Source: Sphingomonas naasensis
GTDB lineage: Bacteria; Pseudomonadota; Alphaproteobacteria; Sphingomonadales; Sphingomonadaceae
NCBI RefSeq assembly: GCF_004792695.1
Contig: NZ_SRXU01000011.1
Coordinates: 1-64,000 of the forward strand
Direction of reading: 5' to 3'
DNA length: 64,000 nucleotides
Below, piece by piece: positions 52,289 through 62,182 of the stretch (position 1 is the stretch's first letter; every line of letters starts with the position of its first letter). The position numbers and the translations under genes were made by a program. Under the pieces are notes generated by a model that was given only the letters and a program-made list of their open reading frames with translations, had not been told where the DNA came from and did no database searches.

Positions 52289-53221
52289 CTAAGCGGCGCG
52301 AAGGTCAACCGGTTCGGGGATGACTTCGGGCAGGAAGTGCAGCCCGGTGTTCTGCAGCGTCAGCGCGAGCGCCGGATCGACATTGCCGCGGAGACTCGTC
52401 GGCGTGTGGCCGGTGAAGTGCTTGACCTCGTTGATCATGTGCGACTGATCGGCGAACGGGCCGACCACATCCGAGATCGGCGCGCCCTGGAAGATCTGCA
52501 TCGCGGCGCGGATCGCGCGGAACTTGCGCTTGAGCTTGGTCGGCGGCCCGCCGAAATATTCGAGGCAGAGCCGCTGGACCTGGCGCTCGCCGAGCCCGGA
52601 GCTCGCCTCGATCGTGGCGTAGAGCGCGTCGATCGTCGGATCCTCGCTCGCGCCCCAGTCGCGCACGGCGTTGAGGAACGGGAAATGCGCCTCGGGAACG
52701 GGCTTCACTTCCTCCTGGCGCATGATCAGCTGCGGCGCGATCGCCGAGATCATCTCGTCGAGCTCGGTCATCGCGTGCAATTGCTCGAGCAGCCGCGGAG
52801 CGCGCTCGCAGAACAATTTCTCGCCATCGATGATGTGATCGGTGACCTTGTGCGCGGGAATGCCGATCAGCGCCTTCCAGCCGATCGCGCGCAGCACCAC
52901 GCCGAAACACAGCACCGGCCCGCGCATCCGATAGCTCGCGGCGGCGGTGCCCGGGCCCGCCACCATGATCGGCTTGAGCTTCTCGACATGGCCGTCGGGG
53001 AAGGTCATCTCGCCCTCGCCGCGGATCAGGAAGCGGATATGGCCGATATCGATGCGCTCGGCGCGCTCGAACTCGGCCGGTCCGTCCGAACGGAACAGAT
53101 AATAGGATTCGACGTGCGGGAGCAGCCGCCCCTTGGCACGCTTCAGCTCGACGGTCGGCGCGGCCGGAATTTCGGCTTTCGCGCTGGCGACGTCGGTATT
53201 GTGTGTGGTTGCGACCCTCAT
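52289..53221 (-). CDS. AraC-family transcriptional regulator
   Basis: 310 residues from ATG 53221. N-terminal sensor region: LPHVESYYLFRSDGP, IGHIRFLIRGEGEMTFPDGH. The C-terminal AraC DNA-binding half is seen as IDALYATIEASSGLGERQVQRLCLEYFGGPPTKLKRKFRAIRAAMQIF and FADQSHMINEVKHFTGHTPTSLRG, the second helix-turn-helix being typical. Ligand and targets unknown. A hairpin-type terminator at 53291-53325 lies upstream. Confidence 0.9.
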   Translation of the reverse strand: MRVATTHNTDVASAKAEIPAAPTVELKRAKGRLLPHVESYYLFRSDGPAEFERAERIDIGHIRFLIRGEGEMTFPDGHVEKLKPIMVAGPGTAAASYRMRGPVLCFGVVLRAIGWKALIGIPAHKVTDHIIDGEKLFCERAPRLLEQLHAMTELDEMISAIAPQLIMRQEEVKPVPEAHFPFLNAVRDWGASEDPTIDALYATIEASSGLGERQVQRLCLEYFGGPPTKLKRKFRAIRAAMQIFQGAPISDVVGPFADQSHMINEVKHFTGHTPTSLRGNVDPALALTLQNTGLHFLPEVIPEPVDLRAA

Positions 53222-53290
53222 ATGCGACCCGAGCCCCCCGGTTTCCCCGAATCTGTGTCTCGCACATGTCTATAACGAGCGGGGCGCACA

Positions 53291-53325
53291 GATAAAAGTG
53301 ACCCGGCCGGTTGCCCGGCCGGGTC
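53291..53325 (-). terminator. Minus-strand intrinsic terminator between pyrD and the AraC-type gene
   Basis: An 11-bp perfect stem gacccggccgg/ccggccgggtc around ttgc (53300-53325). On the minus strand it is followed by acttttatc. No minus-strand gene end is nearby, so it would end a short transcript started between 53330 and 53470, or act as an attenuator for the regulator gene. Confidence 0.6.
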
Positions 53326-53475
53326 AGTGGAAAGGGTTCCCCCCGTTGAAGAAGAAACCCCTCGGGTCGCAAAACCCGATTAGCCCAAGCGCCCGCCCAC
53401 GTATTGGACGGATTCGACATCCCGTATTTTTCCATAATTTTTGACGCGTGGCCGCTGCGGTGCGAAGGCGCCGCC

Positions 53476-54471
53476 ATGGCCTATCCGCTTCGTTCCGCCC
53501 TCTTCGCGCTCGATCCCGAGACCGCGCATCGCGCCACGATCGCTGCACTGCAGCTTTGGGGCGGGCTGGGAACGCCGTTCGCCGGCGACTCGCCTGCCGA
53601 CCGGTCGCTCGCCGTCCGAGTCGCGGGAATCGACTTCCCCAATCCGGTGGGCCTCGCCGCGGGGCTCGACAAGAATGCCGAGGCGATCGCGGGGCTGTTC
53701 GGGCTCGGCTTCGGCGCGGTCGAGGTCGGCACGCTCACGCCGCGCCCGCAGCCCGGCAATCCCAGGCCGCGGCTGTTCCGTCTCGTCGAGGACGAGGCGG
53801 TGATCAATCGGATGGGGTTCAACAATCACGGCATCGACGCCGCGCTCGGCCGGATCGCGGCGATGCGCAGGCGGCCGGGGGTGCTCGGCATCAACGTCGG
53901 CGCCAACAAGGATTCGACCGATCGCGTCGCCGACTATGCCGTCGGGGTCGGCAAGGCGGCGGCGCATGCCGATTACATCACCATCAACGTCAGCTCGCCC
54001 AACACGCCGGGGCTGCGCGACCTCCAGGCACGCCCGGCGCTCGACGAGCTGCTCGCCGCCTGCGACGCCGCGCGCGGCTCGACTCCGATCTTCCTCAAGG
54101 TCGCGCCCGATCTCGATCGCGCCGGACTGGACGGCGCGATCCGCGCCGCGATCGACAACCGCATCGACGCGCTGATCGTCTCGAACACCACGATCGGCCG
54201 CCCCGACAGCCTGCGCGCGCCCGAAAGGGCCGAGGCCGGCGGGCTTTCGGGGGCGCCGCTGCGCGACCTCGCCCGCGCCAAGCTGATCGAGGCGCGCGAA
54301 GCGAGCGGCGGGCAATTGCCGCTGATCTCGGCCGGCGGAATCGACGGGGCCGACGAGGCGAAGCGGCGGCTCGATGCCGGCGCGGTGCTGGTGCAGGTCT
54401 ATAGCGCGCTGGTCTATCGCGGTCCCGGGCTGGCACGCGCGATCGTGCGCGGGCTGGCCGCGACGGCCTGA
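53476..54471 (+). CDS. pyrD: Dihydroorotate dehydrogenase (quinone), class 2
   Basis: 331 residues from ATG 53476 (MAYPLRSALFALDPETAH is the family N-terminal helix). FMN enzyme of pyrimidine synthesis that passes electrons to quinone at the inner membrane. Seen: NPVGLAAGLDKNAEAI, GTLTPRPQPGNPRPRLFR, NRMGFNNHG, the catalytic Ser in NVSSPNTPGLRDLQ, LKVAPDLD, SNTTIGRPDSL and SAGGIDGADEA. Full length. Confidence 0.97.
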   Translation: MAYPLRSALFALDPETAHRATIAALQLWGGLGTPFAGDSPADRSLAVRVAGIDFPNPVGLAAGLDKNAEAIAGLFGLGFGAVEVGTLTPRPQPGNPRPRLFRLVEDEAVINRMGFNNHGIDAALGRIAAMRRRPGVLGINVGANKDSTDRVADYAVGVGKAAAHADYITINVSSPNTPGLRDLQARPALDELLAACDAARGSTPIFLKVAPDLDRAGLDGAIRAAIDNRIDALIVSNTTIGRPDSLRAPERAEAGGLSGAPLRDLARAKLIEAREASGGQLPLISAGGIDGADEAKRRLDAGAVLVQVYSALVYRGPGLARAIVRGLAATA

Positions 54472-54516
54472 CGTAGCGTCTTTGCCCGCTGGCCAAAGCC
54501 CGCTACGGCTCGGCTC

Positions 54517-56235
54517 ATGAAAAAATTGGTCGCGCTGCTCGTCGTCCTGTTCCTGCCCTTCGCCGCCGCGGCACAGGGCGTCGTCAGCGCGGCGGACCCG
54601 CGCGCCGCCGCGGCGGGCGTCGAGATCCTCCGCAAGGGCGGCACCGCGACCGACGCCGCGATCGCGACGATGCTCGCGCTCAACGTCGTCGAGCCGCAGA
54701 GCGCCGGGATCGGCGGCGGCGCCTTTTTCGTCCAATATGACGCGAAGAAGAAGGCCACCACCACGGTCGACGGCCGCGAGGCGGCGCCGATGGCGGCGGA
54801 CATGCGCTGGTTCTTCGGACCCGACGGCAAGCCGCTCAGCCATTCGGACGCGGTTCCCGGCGGCCGCAGCGTCGGCGTGCCCGGCACGCTGCGCGCGATG
54901 GCGCTGGCCCACAGCAAGGGCGGCAAGCTGCCCTGGGCGACGCTGTTCGAGCCGGCGATCAGGCTGGCGCGCGACGGCTTCGCGGTCTCGCCGCGGCTCA
55001 ACAACGCGCTCAGCCGCTATGCCGGCCATGTCACCCCCGCCGGGCGCGCGCTCTATGCCGGGCCCGACGGCAAGCCGCTCGCGATCGGCGCGATCGCGCG
55101 CAACCCCGAGCAGGCCGCGTTGCTCGAGCGCGTCGCGAAGCTGGGGCCGGACAGCTTCTATGTCGGCCCGCAGGCGCAGAAGCTGGTCGACACCGTCAAC
55201 CATGCCGAGCGCAACCCGTCGAAGATGACCGTCGGCGATCTCGCTTCCTACGAAGCCAAGGACCGGCCGGTGCTGTGCGGCAGCTATCGCAAGCACAGGA
55301 TCTGCTCGATGGGCCCGCCCTCGTCGGGTGGCATCGCGGTGCTGATGATCCTCAAGCAGCTCGAGCGCTTCGACATGGCGAAGCTGGGCAAGGACTCGCC
55401 GGTCGCATGGCATTTGTTCGCCGAGAGCTCGCGCCTCGCTTATGCCGATCGCGACATGTACCTCGGCGATCCCGATTTCGTGAAGATCCCGCTCAAGGGC
55501 CTGCTCGACCCGAAATATATCGCCGGCCGCTCGGCGCTGATCCGCACCGACCGCTCGATGACCAACGTCACCGCGGGCACGCCGCCGGGGGCGCCGCCGC
55601 GGGTGCGCGCGCCGACCAGCGAAGTGCCGGGAACGACCTCGCTGTCGGTCGCCGATGACGCCGGCAACGTCGCGCAGGTGACCACGACGATCGAGGGCTC
55701 GTTCGGCTCGGGCCTGTCGGTCGACGGCACGATGCTCAACAACGAGCTCACCGATTTCGACATCGCGCCGGTGAAGGACGGCTATCTCGTCGCCAATCGC
55801 GTCGAGGGCGGCAAGCGCCCGCGCAGCTCAATGGCGCCCTCGATCGTTTACGCCCCGAACGGCGAGGTCCGTCTCGCGGTCGGCGCGGCGGGCGGATCGA
55901 CGATCATCGTGCAGGTGGCCAAGGCGATCATCGCCGTGGTCGACTGGAAGCTGCCGGCGCAGGACGCGATCGGTCTCGGCCTGATCTACGCGCCCGGCCA
56001 GGTCGCGCTGATCGAGAAAGGTACCGAGCGCGAGGCCATGGTGCCGGCGCTCGAGGCGCTGGGCGAGCGCGTGCAGGTTGCGCCGCTCGGGCTCAAGGCC
56101 AATGCGATAGAGCGCGTCGGCGGCAAATGGGCCGGCGGGGCCGATCCGCGCAGCGAAGGCGTTGTGATGCAGCAGGACGGCAGCGTGAGCGAAATCACGC
56201 GCGTGGGCGCCCGGCCCAACCGCCCGGCCGAATAG
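54517..56235 (+). CDS. ggt: Gamma-glutamyltransferase
   Basis: 572 residues. Signal peptide MKKLVALLVVLFLPFAAAAQG; mature start GVVSAADPRAAAAGVEIL. Self-processing precursor: the catalytic Thr is T373, the first of GTTSLSVADDAGN, where cleavage yields large and small subunits. IGGGAFFVQYD, PPSSGGIAVLMIL and RPRSSMAPSIVYAP complete the signature. It hydrolyses glutathione and gamma-glutamyl compounds in the periplasm. The usual His after TT is Ser here. Confidence 0.94.
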   Translation: MKKLVALLVVLFLPFAAAAQGVVSAADPRAAAAGVEILRKGGTATDAAIATMLALNVVEPQSAGIGGGAFFVQYDAKKKATTTVDGREAAPMAADMRWFFGPDGKPLSHSDAVPGGRSVGVPGTLRAMALAHSKGGKLPWATLFEPAIRLARDGFAVSPRLNNALSRYAGHVTPAGRALYAGPDGKPLAIGAIARNPEQAALLERVAKLGPDSFYVGPQAQKLVDTVNHAERNPSKMTVGDLASYEAKDRPVLCGSYRKHRICSMGPPSSGGIAVLMILKQLERFDMAKLGKDSPVAWHLFAESSRLAYADRDMYLGDPDFVKIPLKGLLDPKYIAGRSALIRTDRSMTNVTAGTPPGAPPRVRAPTSEVPGTTSLSVADDAGNVAQVTTTIEGSFGSGLSVDGTMLNNELTDFDIAPVKDGYLVANRVEGGKRPRSSMAPSIVYAPNGEVRLAVGAAGGSTIIVQVAKAIIAVVDWKLPAQDAIGLGLIYAPGQVALIEKGTEREAMVPALEALGERVQVAPLGLKANAIERVGGKWAGGADPRSEGVVMQQDGSVSEITRVGARPNRPAE

Positions 56236-56278
56236 GCAAAATAAAGGGACGCCGCCCGAGCGGCGCCCGGAGGGGAAG

Positions 56279-58066
56279 ATGATGCGGAAGCTCGAACGGT
56301 TCGAAAACCTCGTCCAGATGTTCTTCACGCGGGCGCGCGAGAAGGGCGACAAGCCCTTCCTCTGGCACAAGAGTGGCGGCAAGTGGCAGCCGACCAGCTG
56401 GGCGGAGGCCGCACGCCAGGTCGCCAGCCTCGCCACCGCGCTGCAGGACCTCGGGCTCAAGCCGGGCGACCGCGTGATGCTGGTCTCCGAGAACCGGCCG
56501 GAATTCTGCATCACCGATCTCGCGATCATGGCAGCGGGCTGCGTCACCGTGCCGACCTACACCACCAACACCGAGCGCGATCACCAGCACATCATCGAGA
56601 ATTCGGGCGCCTGCGCGATCGTCGTATCGAACACCAAGCTCGCCAAGACGCTGCTCCCCGCCGCGATCCGCTCCTCCTCGGCGCGGATGGTGATCGGCAT
56701 CGACGAAGTGCGCGCCGGCCAGTCGGGGACGATGGACTTCCACGACTGGAACGACCTGATCGCGCGCCACCCCGCCGACCCCGACGCCTTCGCCGCCGGC
56801 GCGACCTTCAGGCGCGAGGACCTCGCATGCATCATCTACACCAGCGGCACCGGCGGGAGCCCGCGCGGGGTGATGCAGCATCATGGCGCGATCCTCCACA
56901 ACGTCGCCGGCTGCTGCGAGATCATCTCGGAGGATTTCGGCTGGGAGGATGAAGTGTTCCTGTCCTTCCTGCCGCTCAGCCATGCCTATGAGCATACCGG
57001 CGGCCAGCATTTCCCGATCGGGCTCGGCGGCGAGATCTATTATTCGGAAGGCCTCGAAAAACTCGCCTCGAACATCGAGGAAGTGCGCCCGACGATCATG
57101 GTGGTCGTTCCGCGCCTGTTCGAGGTGCTGCGCACGCGGATCACCAAGAATGTCGAGAAGCAGGGCAGGCTATCGGCCTATCTGCTGGACCGCGCGGTGG
57201 CGATCGGTGGCAAGAAGGCGCGCGGCGGCGTCCCGATCCACGACCAGCCGATGAATCTCATTCTCAAGGCGACGCTGCTGCCGAAGATCTCGAAGCGCTT
57301 CGGCGGGCGGATGAAGGCGATGGTCTCGGGCGGCGCGCCGCTCAACCCCGAGGTCGGCATCTTCTTCGAGTCGATCGGGCTGACCTTCCTGCAGGGCTAT
57401 GGCCAGACCGAGGCCGCGCCGGTCATCTCGTGCAACCGCCCCAAGGCGGGGCTCAAGCACGACACGGTCGGCCCACCGCTGCCCGACGTCGAGGTCCGCA
57501 TCGCCGAAGACGGCGAGATCCTCGTGCGCGGCGAGCTCGTCATGCACGGCTATTGGCGCAACGAGGAGGAAACCAGGCGCGTCCTCAAGAACGGCTGGCT
57601 GCATACCGGCGATATCGGGCTGATCGACGACAAGGGGCGGATCCAGATCACCGATCGCAAGAAGGACATCATCGTCAACGACAAGGGCGACAATGTCGCG
57701 CCGCAAAAGGTCGAGGGGATGCTGACGCTGCAGCCCGAGATCGTCCAGGCGATGATCGCCGGCGACAAGAAGCCCTATATGACCGCGGTGATCGTGCCCG
57801 ATCCCGAATGGACCGCCGAATGGTGCGCGCACACCGCGACGCCGTGCCACTTCAAGGAGCTCAGCCACGACCCCGACTATAAGGCGGCGATCGGCGCGGC
57901 GGTCGAGCGGGTCAACAAGGACCTGTCGGTGATCGAGCGGGTGCGCAAGTTCATCATCGCCGACGCGCCGTTCACGATCGAGAACGAGCAGCTGACGCCG
58001 AGCCTGAAGATCCGCCGGCACGTGCTGCGGCAGGCCTATGGGGAACGGCTCGACTCGCTGTATTGA
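56279..58066 (+). CDS. Long-chain fatty acid-CoA ligase
   Basis: 595 residues; two adjacent ATGs follow ggagggg. AMP-forming ANL enzyme: P-loop IIYTSGTGGSPRGVMQHHGA, MVSGGAPLNPE, QGYGQTEAAPVISCNRP, the adenylate Asp in WLHTGDIGLIDDKGRIQITDRKKDIIV, and a C-terminal Lys in TPSLKIRRHVL. It activates fatty acids for degradation or lipid synthesis. FadD15-like. Probably membrane-associated, no signal. Confidence 0.92.
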   Translation: MMRKLERFENLVQMFFTRAREKGDKPFLWHKSGGKWQPTSWAEAARQVASLATALQDLGLKPGDRVMLVSENRPEFCITDLAIMAAGCVTVPTYTTNTERDHQHIIENSGACAIVVSNTKLAKTLLPAAIRSSSARMVIGIDEVRAGQSGTMDFHDWNDLIARHPADPDAFAAGATFRREDLACIIYTSGTGGSPRGVMQHHGAILHNVAGCCEIISEDFGWEDEVFLSFLPLSHAYEHTGGQHFPIGLGGEIYYSEGLEKLASNIEEVRPTIMVVVPRLFEVLRTRITKNVEKQGRLSAYLLDRAVAIGGKKARGGVPIHDQPMNLILKATLLPKISKRFGGRMKAMVSGGAPLNPEVGIFFESIGLTFLQGYGQTEAAPVISCNRPKAGLKHDTVGPPLPDVEVRIAEDGEILVRGELVMHGYWRNEEETRRVLKNGWLHTGDIGLIDDKGRIQITDRKKDIIVNDKGDNVAPQKVEGMLTLQPEIVQAMIAGDKKPYMTAVIVPDPEWTAEWCAHTATPCHFKELSHDPDYKAAIGAAVERVNKDLSVIERVRKFIIADAPFTIENEQLTPSLKIRRHVLRQAYGERLDSLY

Positions 58067-58073
58067 GGTCCGG

Positions 58074-58205
58074 ATCCTCCCTCGCGCAGCGGGGGAGGTG
58101 GCATGCGCAGCATGACGGAGGGGGCCTCTCCCCAAGCCGCATAGCCCGTGGAGATGCCCCCTCCACCACTTCGTGGTCCCCCTCCCCCGCTGCGCGAGGG
58201 AGGAT
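58074..58205. repeat. Long inverted repeat with perfect 25-bp arms
   Basis: Arms 58074-58098 and 58181-58205 (atcctccctcgcgcagcggg then ggagg, and its complement) flank 82 bp that hold further partial repeats (ggagggggc, gccccctcc). Situated between convergent genes. It is a REP/MITE-like element, unrelated in sequence to the ggcgaaggcc family. Confidence 0.85.
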
Positions 58206-58216
58206 TCAGGTAGGCC

Positions 58217-61090
58217 TCAGCCGCCCGCCTTGGCGTCGGGGCCGGGCATCACCACCATCGACCAATCCTTTGACGGCTGGAGATATTTCGCCGCGAGCGC
58301 CTGAACCTCGGCGGGCGAAGTCAGCGCGACGTCGCGCGCCAGCGTATCGACCGCGTCCACCCGCGCCTGATCATAGGATCCGCCCTCGACCAGCCGCATC
58401 CAGAACATGTTGCCGCTCGATTGCCGGATCAGCTGCTGCTTGATCGGCGTCAGCGCGCGAGTCAGCTCGTCGGCGTCGACCGGCTTGGCGACCAGATCGG
58501 CGGCGATCCCGCGCGCGAGCTGGAAGAAGAAGTCGGTCTTGTCGGGCGGCACCATGCCGAGCGCGATCAGCTTGCCGCCCGCGGTGAGGCCGAGCGGCCA
58601 TTGGCTGGCGACGTTGGGCGAATAGCTGACGCCCGCCTGGCTGCGCAGCTGATCGATCAGGCGATCGCGGAAGATCGCGGCGAGCACTTCGAGCTTACGG
58701 CTCTCGGTGATGCCGGCGCTGCCCGCGCCGGTCGGCCAGGCGATCACCGCCGCGGCCTGATCGGCCTTGCCGGTGTGGAGGCGCACCACGGGCTTGTCGA
58801 CATGCGCGGGGAAGGTGATCGCCGGGGCGGCCGCGGTGCGCGCCGGACGCGGCTTGAGCGCGCCGAAGGTCTCGGCCACCGCCTTGATCGTCGCATCCGA
58901 ATCCATGTCGCCGAACACCTCGACCTCGATCGGCCCGCTGGCGAGCAGCGGCGCCCACAGCTTGCGGAAGCTCGCCGGGGTGGTCGCCTCGATCGTGCCG
59001 CGCTCGGGGATGCCCCAACGCGGATCGCCCGAATGGAGCAGCTTCTCGAGATCGCGCCCGAGCACCGCATCGGGCGACGAGGACAGCCCGGCATAGCCCG
59101 AGAGCACCGCGGTCTTGGCGCGGGTCACCGGATTGGGGTCCCAGGCCGGCGCGGCCAGCTTGGTCGCGAACAGGCGGAGCTGATCGGGCAGATCCTCCTT
59201 GTTGGTCTGCCCGCCGAAGCGGAACGCATCGGCGTTGATGTCGAAATCGAAGCCCATCTGGCGGCGGCCGATCAGCGCGTCGAGCTCTTCCTGGCCGAGC
59301 TTGCCGATGCCGCTGGCGGTCAGCGCCATCTCGCCCGCCCAGGCGGGGCTCGGACGATCGGCGGGCAGCGCGTTGAGCCCGCCGCCGAAGCGGACATTGA
59401 CATAGACCTTGCCGGTCTCGGTCGAATCCTTGCGCATCAGCAGGTTTACGCCGTTGGCGAACACCACCTTCTCGATCTCGAGCTCGGGAAGCAGCGTCGT
59501 GCGGCTGACCATCTTGCCCGGCGCGCCGAGCTTCGGCAGCTGGGCGAAGCTGATATCGCCCAGCGCCTTGCGCCGTGCGCCACTGCCGGCGACGTCGGCC
59601 TGCAGCGCCGCGGTGACCTTGGTCATCAGTTGCGGATCGGGGGTATGGGTGTTGACCAGCGCGCGCACCGCGGTGCCCTCGAAGACGCGCTTCGAGGCGG
59701 CCTGCACGGTCTCGGGCGTGAACATCTTCGCCGCCACCGCCGATTTGAAGATGTCGTACGAGGCCTCGGGCGTCGTCACCGTTTCGTTGATGTCGACCGC
59801 CTCGACCAGATCGTCGGCGAGCTTCATCCCCGATTCGACCGGGGCGGTGGCGATGCGCTGCTTCATCGACGATTCGATCTCGGCGAGCTCGCGGTCGATC
59901 TCGGCCTGGGTGGGCGCGCTGGTCTGGGCGTCGGCGATCACGCCGCGCACATCGCGCAGCGCGGTCTCCCAATCGGCGCCGACCGGCATGACGTTGACCG
60001 TGGTGACGTTCGCCGAACGCGCGACGTCGCTCAGATCGGCGCCCGCGGCGAGGAAGCTGCCGCCCGAGCGCGCGCGCGTCTCGAGCCGGCGGTTGATGAT
60101 CCGCACCGCGACGAGATCGATCATCCGCTTCTGGTTGAAGATCACCGTGTCCGAGAACACCGTCCACGGCCGGACGATCGTCATCATCGCGAGCGGCGGC
60201 ACCGCCGATTCGACGATGCTCGCGGCGACCGGCTGCCCTTCGACCGGTTTGCCGAAATCGGGGCTCGCCGGATTGGGGCCCTTGCCCCGCCAGCTGGCGA
60301 AATGCTTCTGCACCATCGCCTCGAGCACGGTCGGATCCATGTCGCCGATGACGATCACCACCGCGCGCTCGGGGCGGTACCAGCGATCGTGGAACGCCTG
60401 CACCGTCTCGGCGGTGGCCGCGGTCAGCGCCGCGGTGGTGCCGATCGGCTTGCGATTGGCGACCGGCTGGCCGGCGAACATCAGCCCGAGCATGGTATCC
60501 TGCAGGCGTTCCTGCGCGCCGGGCTGCTCGCGCGCTTCGGCGAGCACCACCGGCCGCTCGGCGGTGAGCGAGGCCTGGGTGATCGCCGGCGCGGCCATCA
60601 TCCCGGCGAGGATCTTGAAGCTCTCGTCGAGCCCCGCGGCGGTCGCGGTCGGCAGATCGAGCTTGTAGACCGTCTGGGTGAAGGTGGTGCTCGCATTCGA
60701 ATCCGAGCCGAAGGTCACGCCGAGGCGCTGCCAGATCCGCTTCGATTCGCCATCGGGCACGAAGGTCGATCCGCGGAACGAAAGATGCTCGAGCAGATGC
60801 GCGAAACCGCGCTCGCTTTCCTGCTCGTTGAGCGAGCCGGCATCGATCCGGACGCGCACCGAGACCTGCCCCGGCGGCACCCCGTTCTTGCGGACCGCAT
60901 AGCGCACACCATTGGAAAGGCGTCCGAATTTCCATTCGTCGTCATGGACGAGATCGCTGCCCTTGTAGAGCCAGGGATCTTCGGCGGTCTGGACCGGCCG
61001 GGGTGCAGTCTGCGCCTGAACCGGCAGGACCGGAACCAGCAGGACGAGGGCGAGCGAGGCGAGGAGCGGAGGCCGCAGGGTACGAGGCAT
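58217..61090 (-). CDS. M16 family zinc peptidase, two-domain type
   Basis: 957 residues from ATG 61090; the signal peptide MPRTLRPPLLASLALVLLVPVLPVQAQ follows ggggacac. Inverted zinc site H98-L-L-E-H102 in FAHLLEHLSFRGS. Two tandem M16 repeats, each about 450 residues (first VRYAVRKNGVPPGQVSVRVRIDAGS; second NLLMRKDSTETGKVYVNVRFGGGLN), as in pitrilysin-type enzymes. Secreted to the periplasm; substrate unknown. The second half lacks HxxEH, as is normal. Confidence 0.93.
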   Translation of the reverse strand: MPRTLRPPLLASLALVLLVPVLPVQAQTAPRPVQTAEDPWLYKGSDLVHDDEWKFGRLSNGVRYAVRKNGVPPGQVSVRVRIDAGSLNEQESERGFAHLLEHLSFRGSTFVPDGESKRIWQRLGVTFGSDSNASTTFTQTVYKLDLPTATAAGLDESFKILAGMMAAPAITQASLTAERPVVLAEAREQPGAQERLQDTMLGLMFAGQPVANRKPIGTTAALTAATAETVQAFHDRWYRPERAVVIVIGDMDPTVLEAMVQKHFASWRGKGPNPASPDFGKPVEGQPVAASIVESAVPPLAMMTIVRPWTVFSDTVIFNQKRMIDLVAVRIINRRLETRARSGGSFLAAGADLSDVARSANVTTVNVMPVGADWETALRDVRGVIADAQTSAPTQAEIDRELAEIESSMKQRIATAPVESGMKLADDLVEAVDINETVTTPEASYDIFKSAVAAKMFTPETVQAASKRVFEGTAVRALVNTHTPDPQLMTKVTAALQADVAGSGARRKALGDISFAQLPKLGAPGKMVSRTTLLPELEIEKVVFANGVNLLMRKDSTETGKVYVNVRFGGGLNALPADRPSPAWAGEMALTASGIGKLGQEELDALIGRRQMGFDFDINADAFRFGGQTNKEDLPDQLRLFATKLAAPAWDPNPVTRAKTAVLSGYAGLSSSPDAVLGRDLEKLLHSGDPRWGIPERGTIEATTPASFRKLWAPLLASGPIEVEVFGDMDSDATIKAVAETFGALKPRPARTAAAPAITFPAHVDKPVVRLHTGKADQAAAVIAWPTGAGSAGITESRKLEVLAAIFRDRLIDQLRSQAGVSYSPNVASQWPLGLTAGGKLIALGMVPPDKTDFFFQLARGIAADLVAKPVDADELTRALTPIKQQLIRQSSGNMFWMRLVEGGSYDQARVDAVDTLARDVALTSPAEVQALAAKYLQPSKDWSMVVMPGPDAKAGG

Positions 61091-61239
61091 GTGTCCCCAT
61101 CTAATGGTGAAGCGCCGGCCTTGCCACCTGGGACCTTTCGCCCAGGTGTACAGCCTGGCGTTCCGCGCTATCCCCGAAGCTGGCGCGCGATTGAACGCGC
61201 GCCGCCGGCGCACCATTTAGGCGCCTGAAGGAGCAAGCC

Positions 61240-61509
61240 TTGCCCACCGATCGCAGCCAGGCCTGGAGCCAGTTTCGCCGGATGATGCTGTGGATCGCGC
61301 TCGCCGGGGTGCTGATGGTCGCCGGCGCGATCTGGTATCTCGCGATCAACGATGCGTTGTATCTCTCCGCGATCCTCGCGACGATCGGCGGGGTGTTCCT
61401 GTCGACGCTGCTCGGCTGCGGGCTCTTCGCCGCGGCGTTCTTCAGCGACAAGAGCGGCCACGACGCCCATGTCAGCGACGCGACTCGCCACGACACGCCT
61501 TCCGACTGA
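61240..61509 (+). CDS. Small two-helix membrane protein
   Basis: 89 residues from a TTG start with aaggag 6 bp upstream. Two helices (MLWIALAGVLMVAGAIWYLAI and YLSAILATIGGVFLSTLLGCGLFAAAFF), then a polar tail HDAHVSDATRHDTPSD. Sphingomonad genomes often hold such a small membrane gene before the NifU gene. Function unknown. Confidence 0.75.
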   Translation: MPTDRSQAWSQFRRMMLWIALAGVLMVAGAIWYLAINDALYLSAILATIGGVFLSTLLGCGLFAAAFFSDKSGHDAHVSDATRHDTPSD

Positions 61510-61571
61510 TTGGGCCCGCGAAACCTTTCGTTTCGCGTCGCCCGCTTGATCCGGCCCGCCCCACGCGCCAC

Positions 61572-62153
61572 ATGGCAGACATGCTGATCGAGACCGAAGC
61601 CACGCCCAATCCGGCGACGCTCAAATTCCTCCCCGGCCGCACCGTGATGGATGCCGGGACCCGCGACTTCGCCAGCCCCGAAGAGGCCGAGGCCTCGCCG
61701 CTCGCCATCGCGCTGTTCGGGCTTGGCGACGTTACGGGCGTGTTCTTCGGCCGCGACTTCATCTCGGTGACGGTGGCGCCGGGCGTCGACTGGCGCGACG
61801 TGAAGCCCGACGTGCTGGCGATCCTGCTCGATCATTTCTCGGCGAACATGCCGCTGTTCCTCGGCTCGGCCGCCGATTTCTCGGTGCCGCCGGAATCGGC
61901 CGATTTCGGCGACAACCCCGAAGATGCCGAGATCGTCGCGCAGATCCGCGAGCTGATCGACACGCGCGTCCGCCCCGCGGTCGCCAATGATGGCGGCGAC
62001 ATCATCTATCGCGGCTTCGATCAGGGGAAGGTCTATCTCCAGATGCAGGGCGCCTGCTCGGGCTGCCCGTCTTCGACGGCGACGCTGAAGAACGGCATCG
62101 AACAATTGCTCAAATACTACGTTCCCGAAGTCACCGAAGTCCGCGCGGTCTGA
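61572..62153 (+). CDS. NifU-family Fe-S scaffold/carrier
   Basis: 193 residues; ATG 61572, or ATG 61581 (MLIETEATPNPATLKFLPG) which is the classical start. N-terminal Nfu_N domain followed by a C-terminal NifU domain with the cluster-binding CSGCPSS. IDTRVRPAVANDGGDIIYRGF is diagnostic. It delivers Fe-S clusters and complements the SUF operon some 10 kb away. Confidence 0.94.
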   Translation: MADMLIETEATPNPATLKFLPGRTVMDAGTRDFASPEEAEASPLAIALFGLGDVTGVFFGRDFISVTVAPGVDWRDVKPDVLAILLDHFSANMPLFLGSAADFSVPPESADFGDNPEDAEIVAQIRELIDTRVRPAVANDGGDIIYRGFDQGKVYLQMQGACSGCPSSTATLKNGIEQLLKYYVPEVTEVRAV

Positions 62154-62182
62154 TTCCGCCCATTCGCTGAAAGGATTGCACC

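Noticed and set aside
53380..55413. Minus-strand frame of 677 codons opposite pyrD and ggt
   Set aside because: Shadow of two well supported plus-strand genes.
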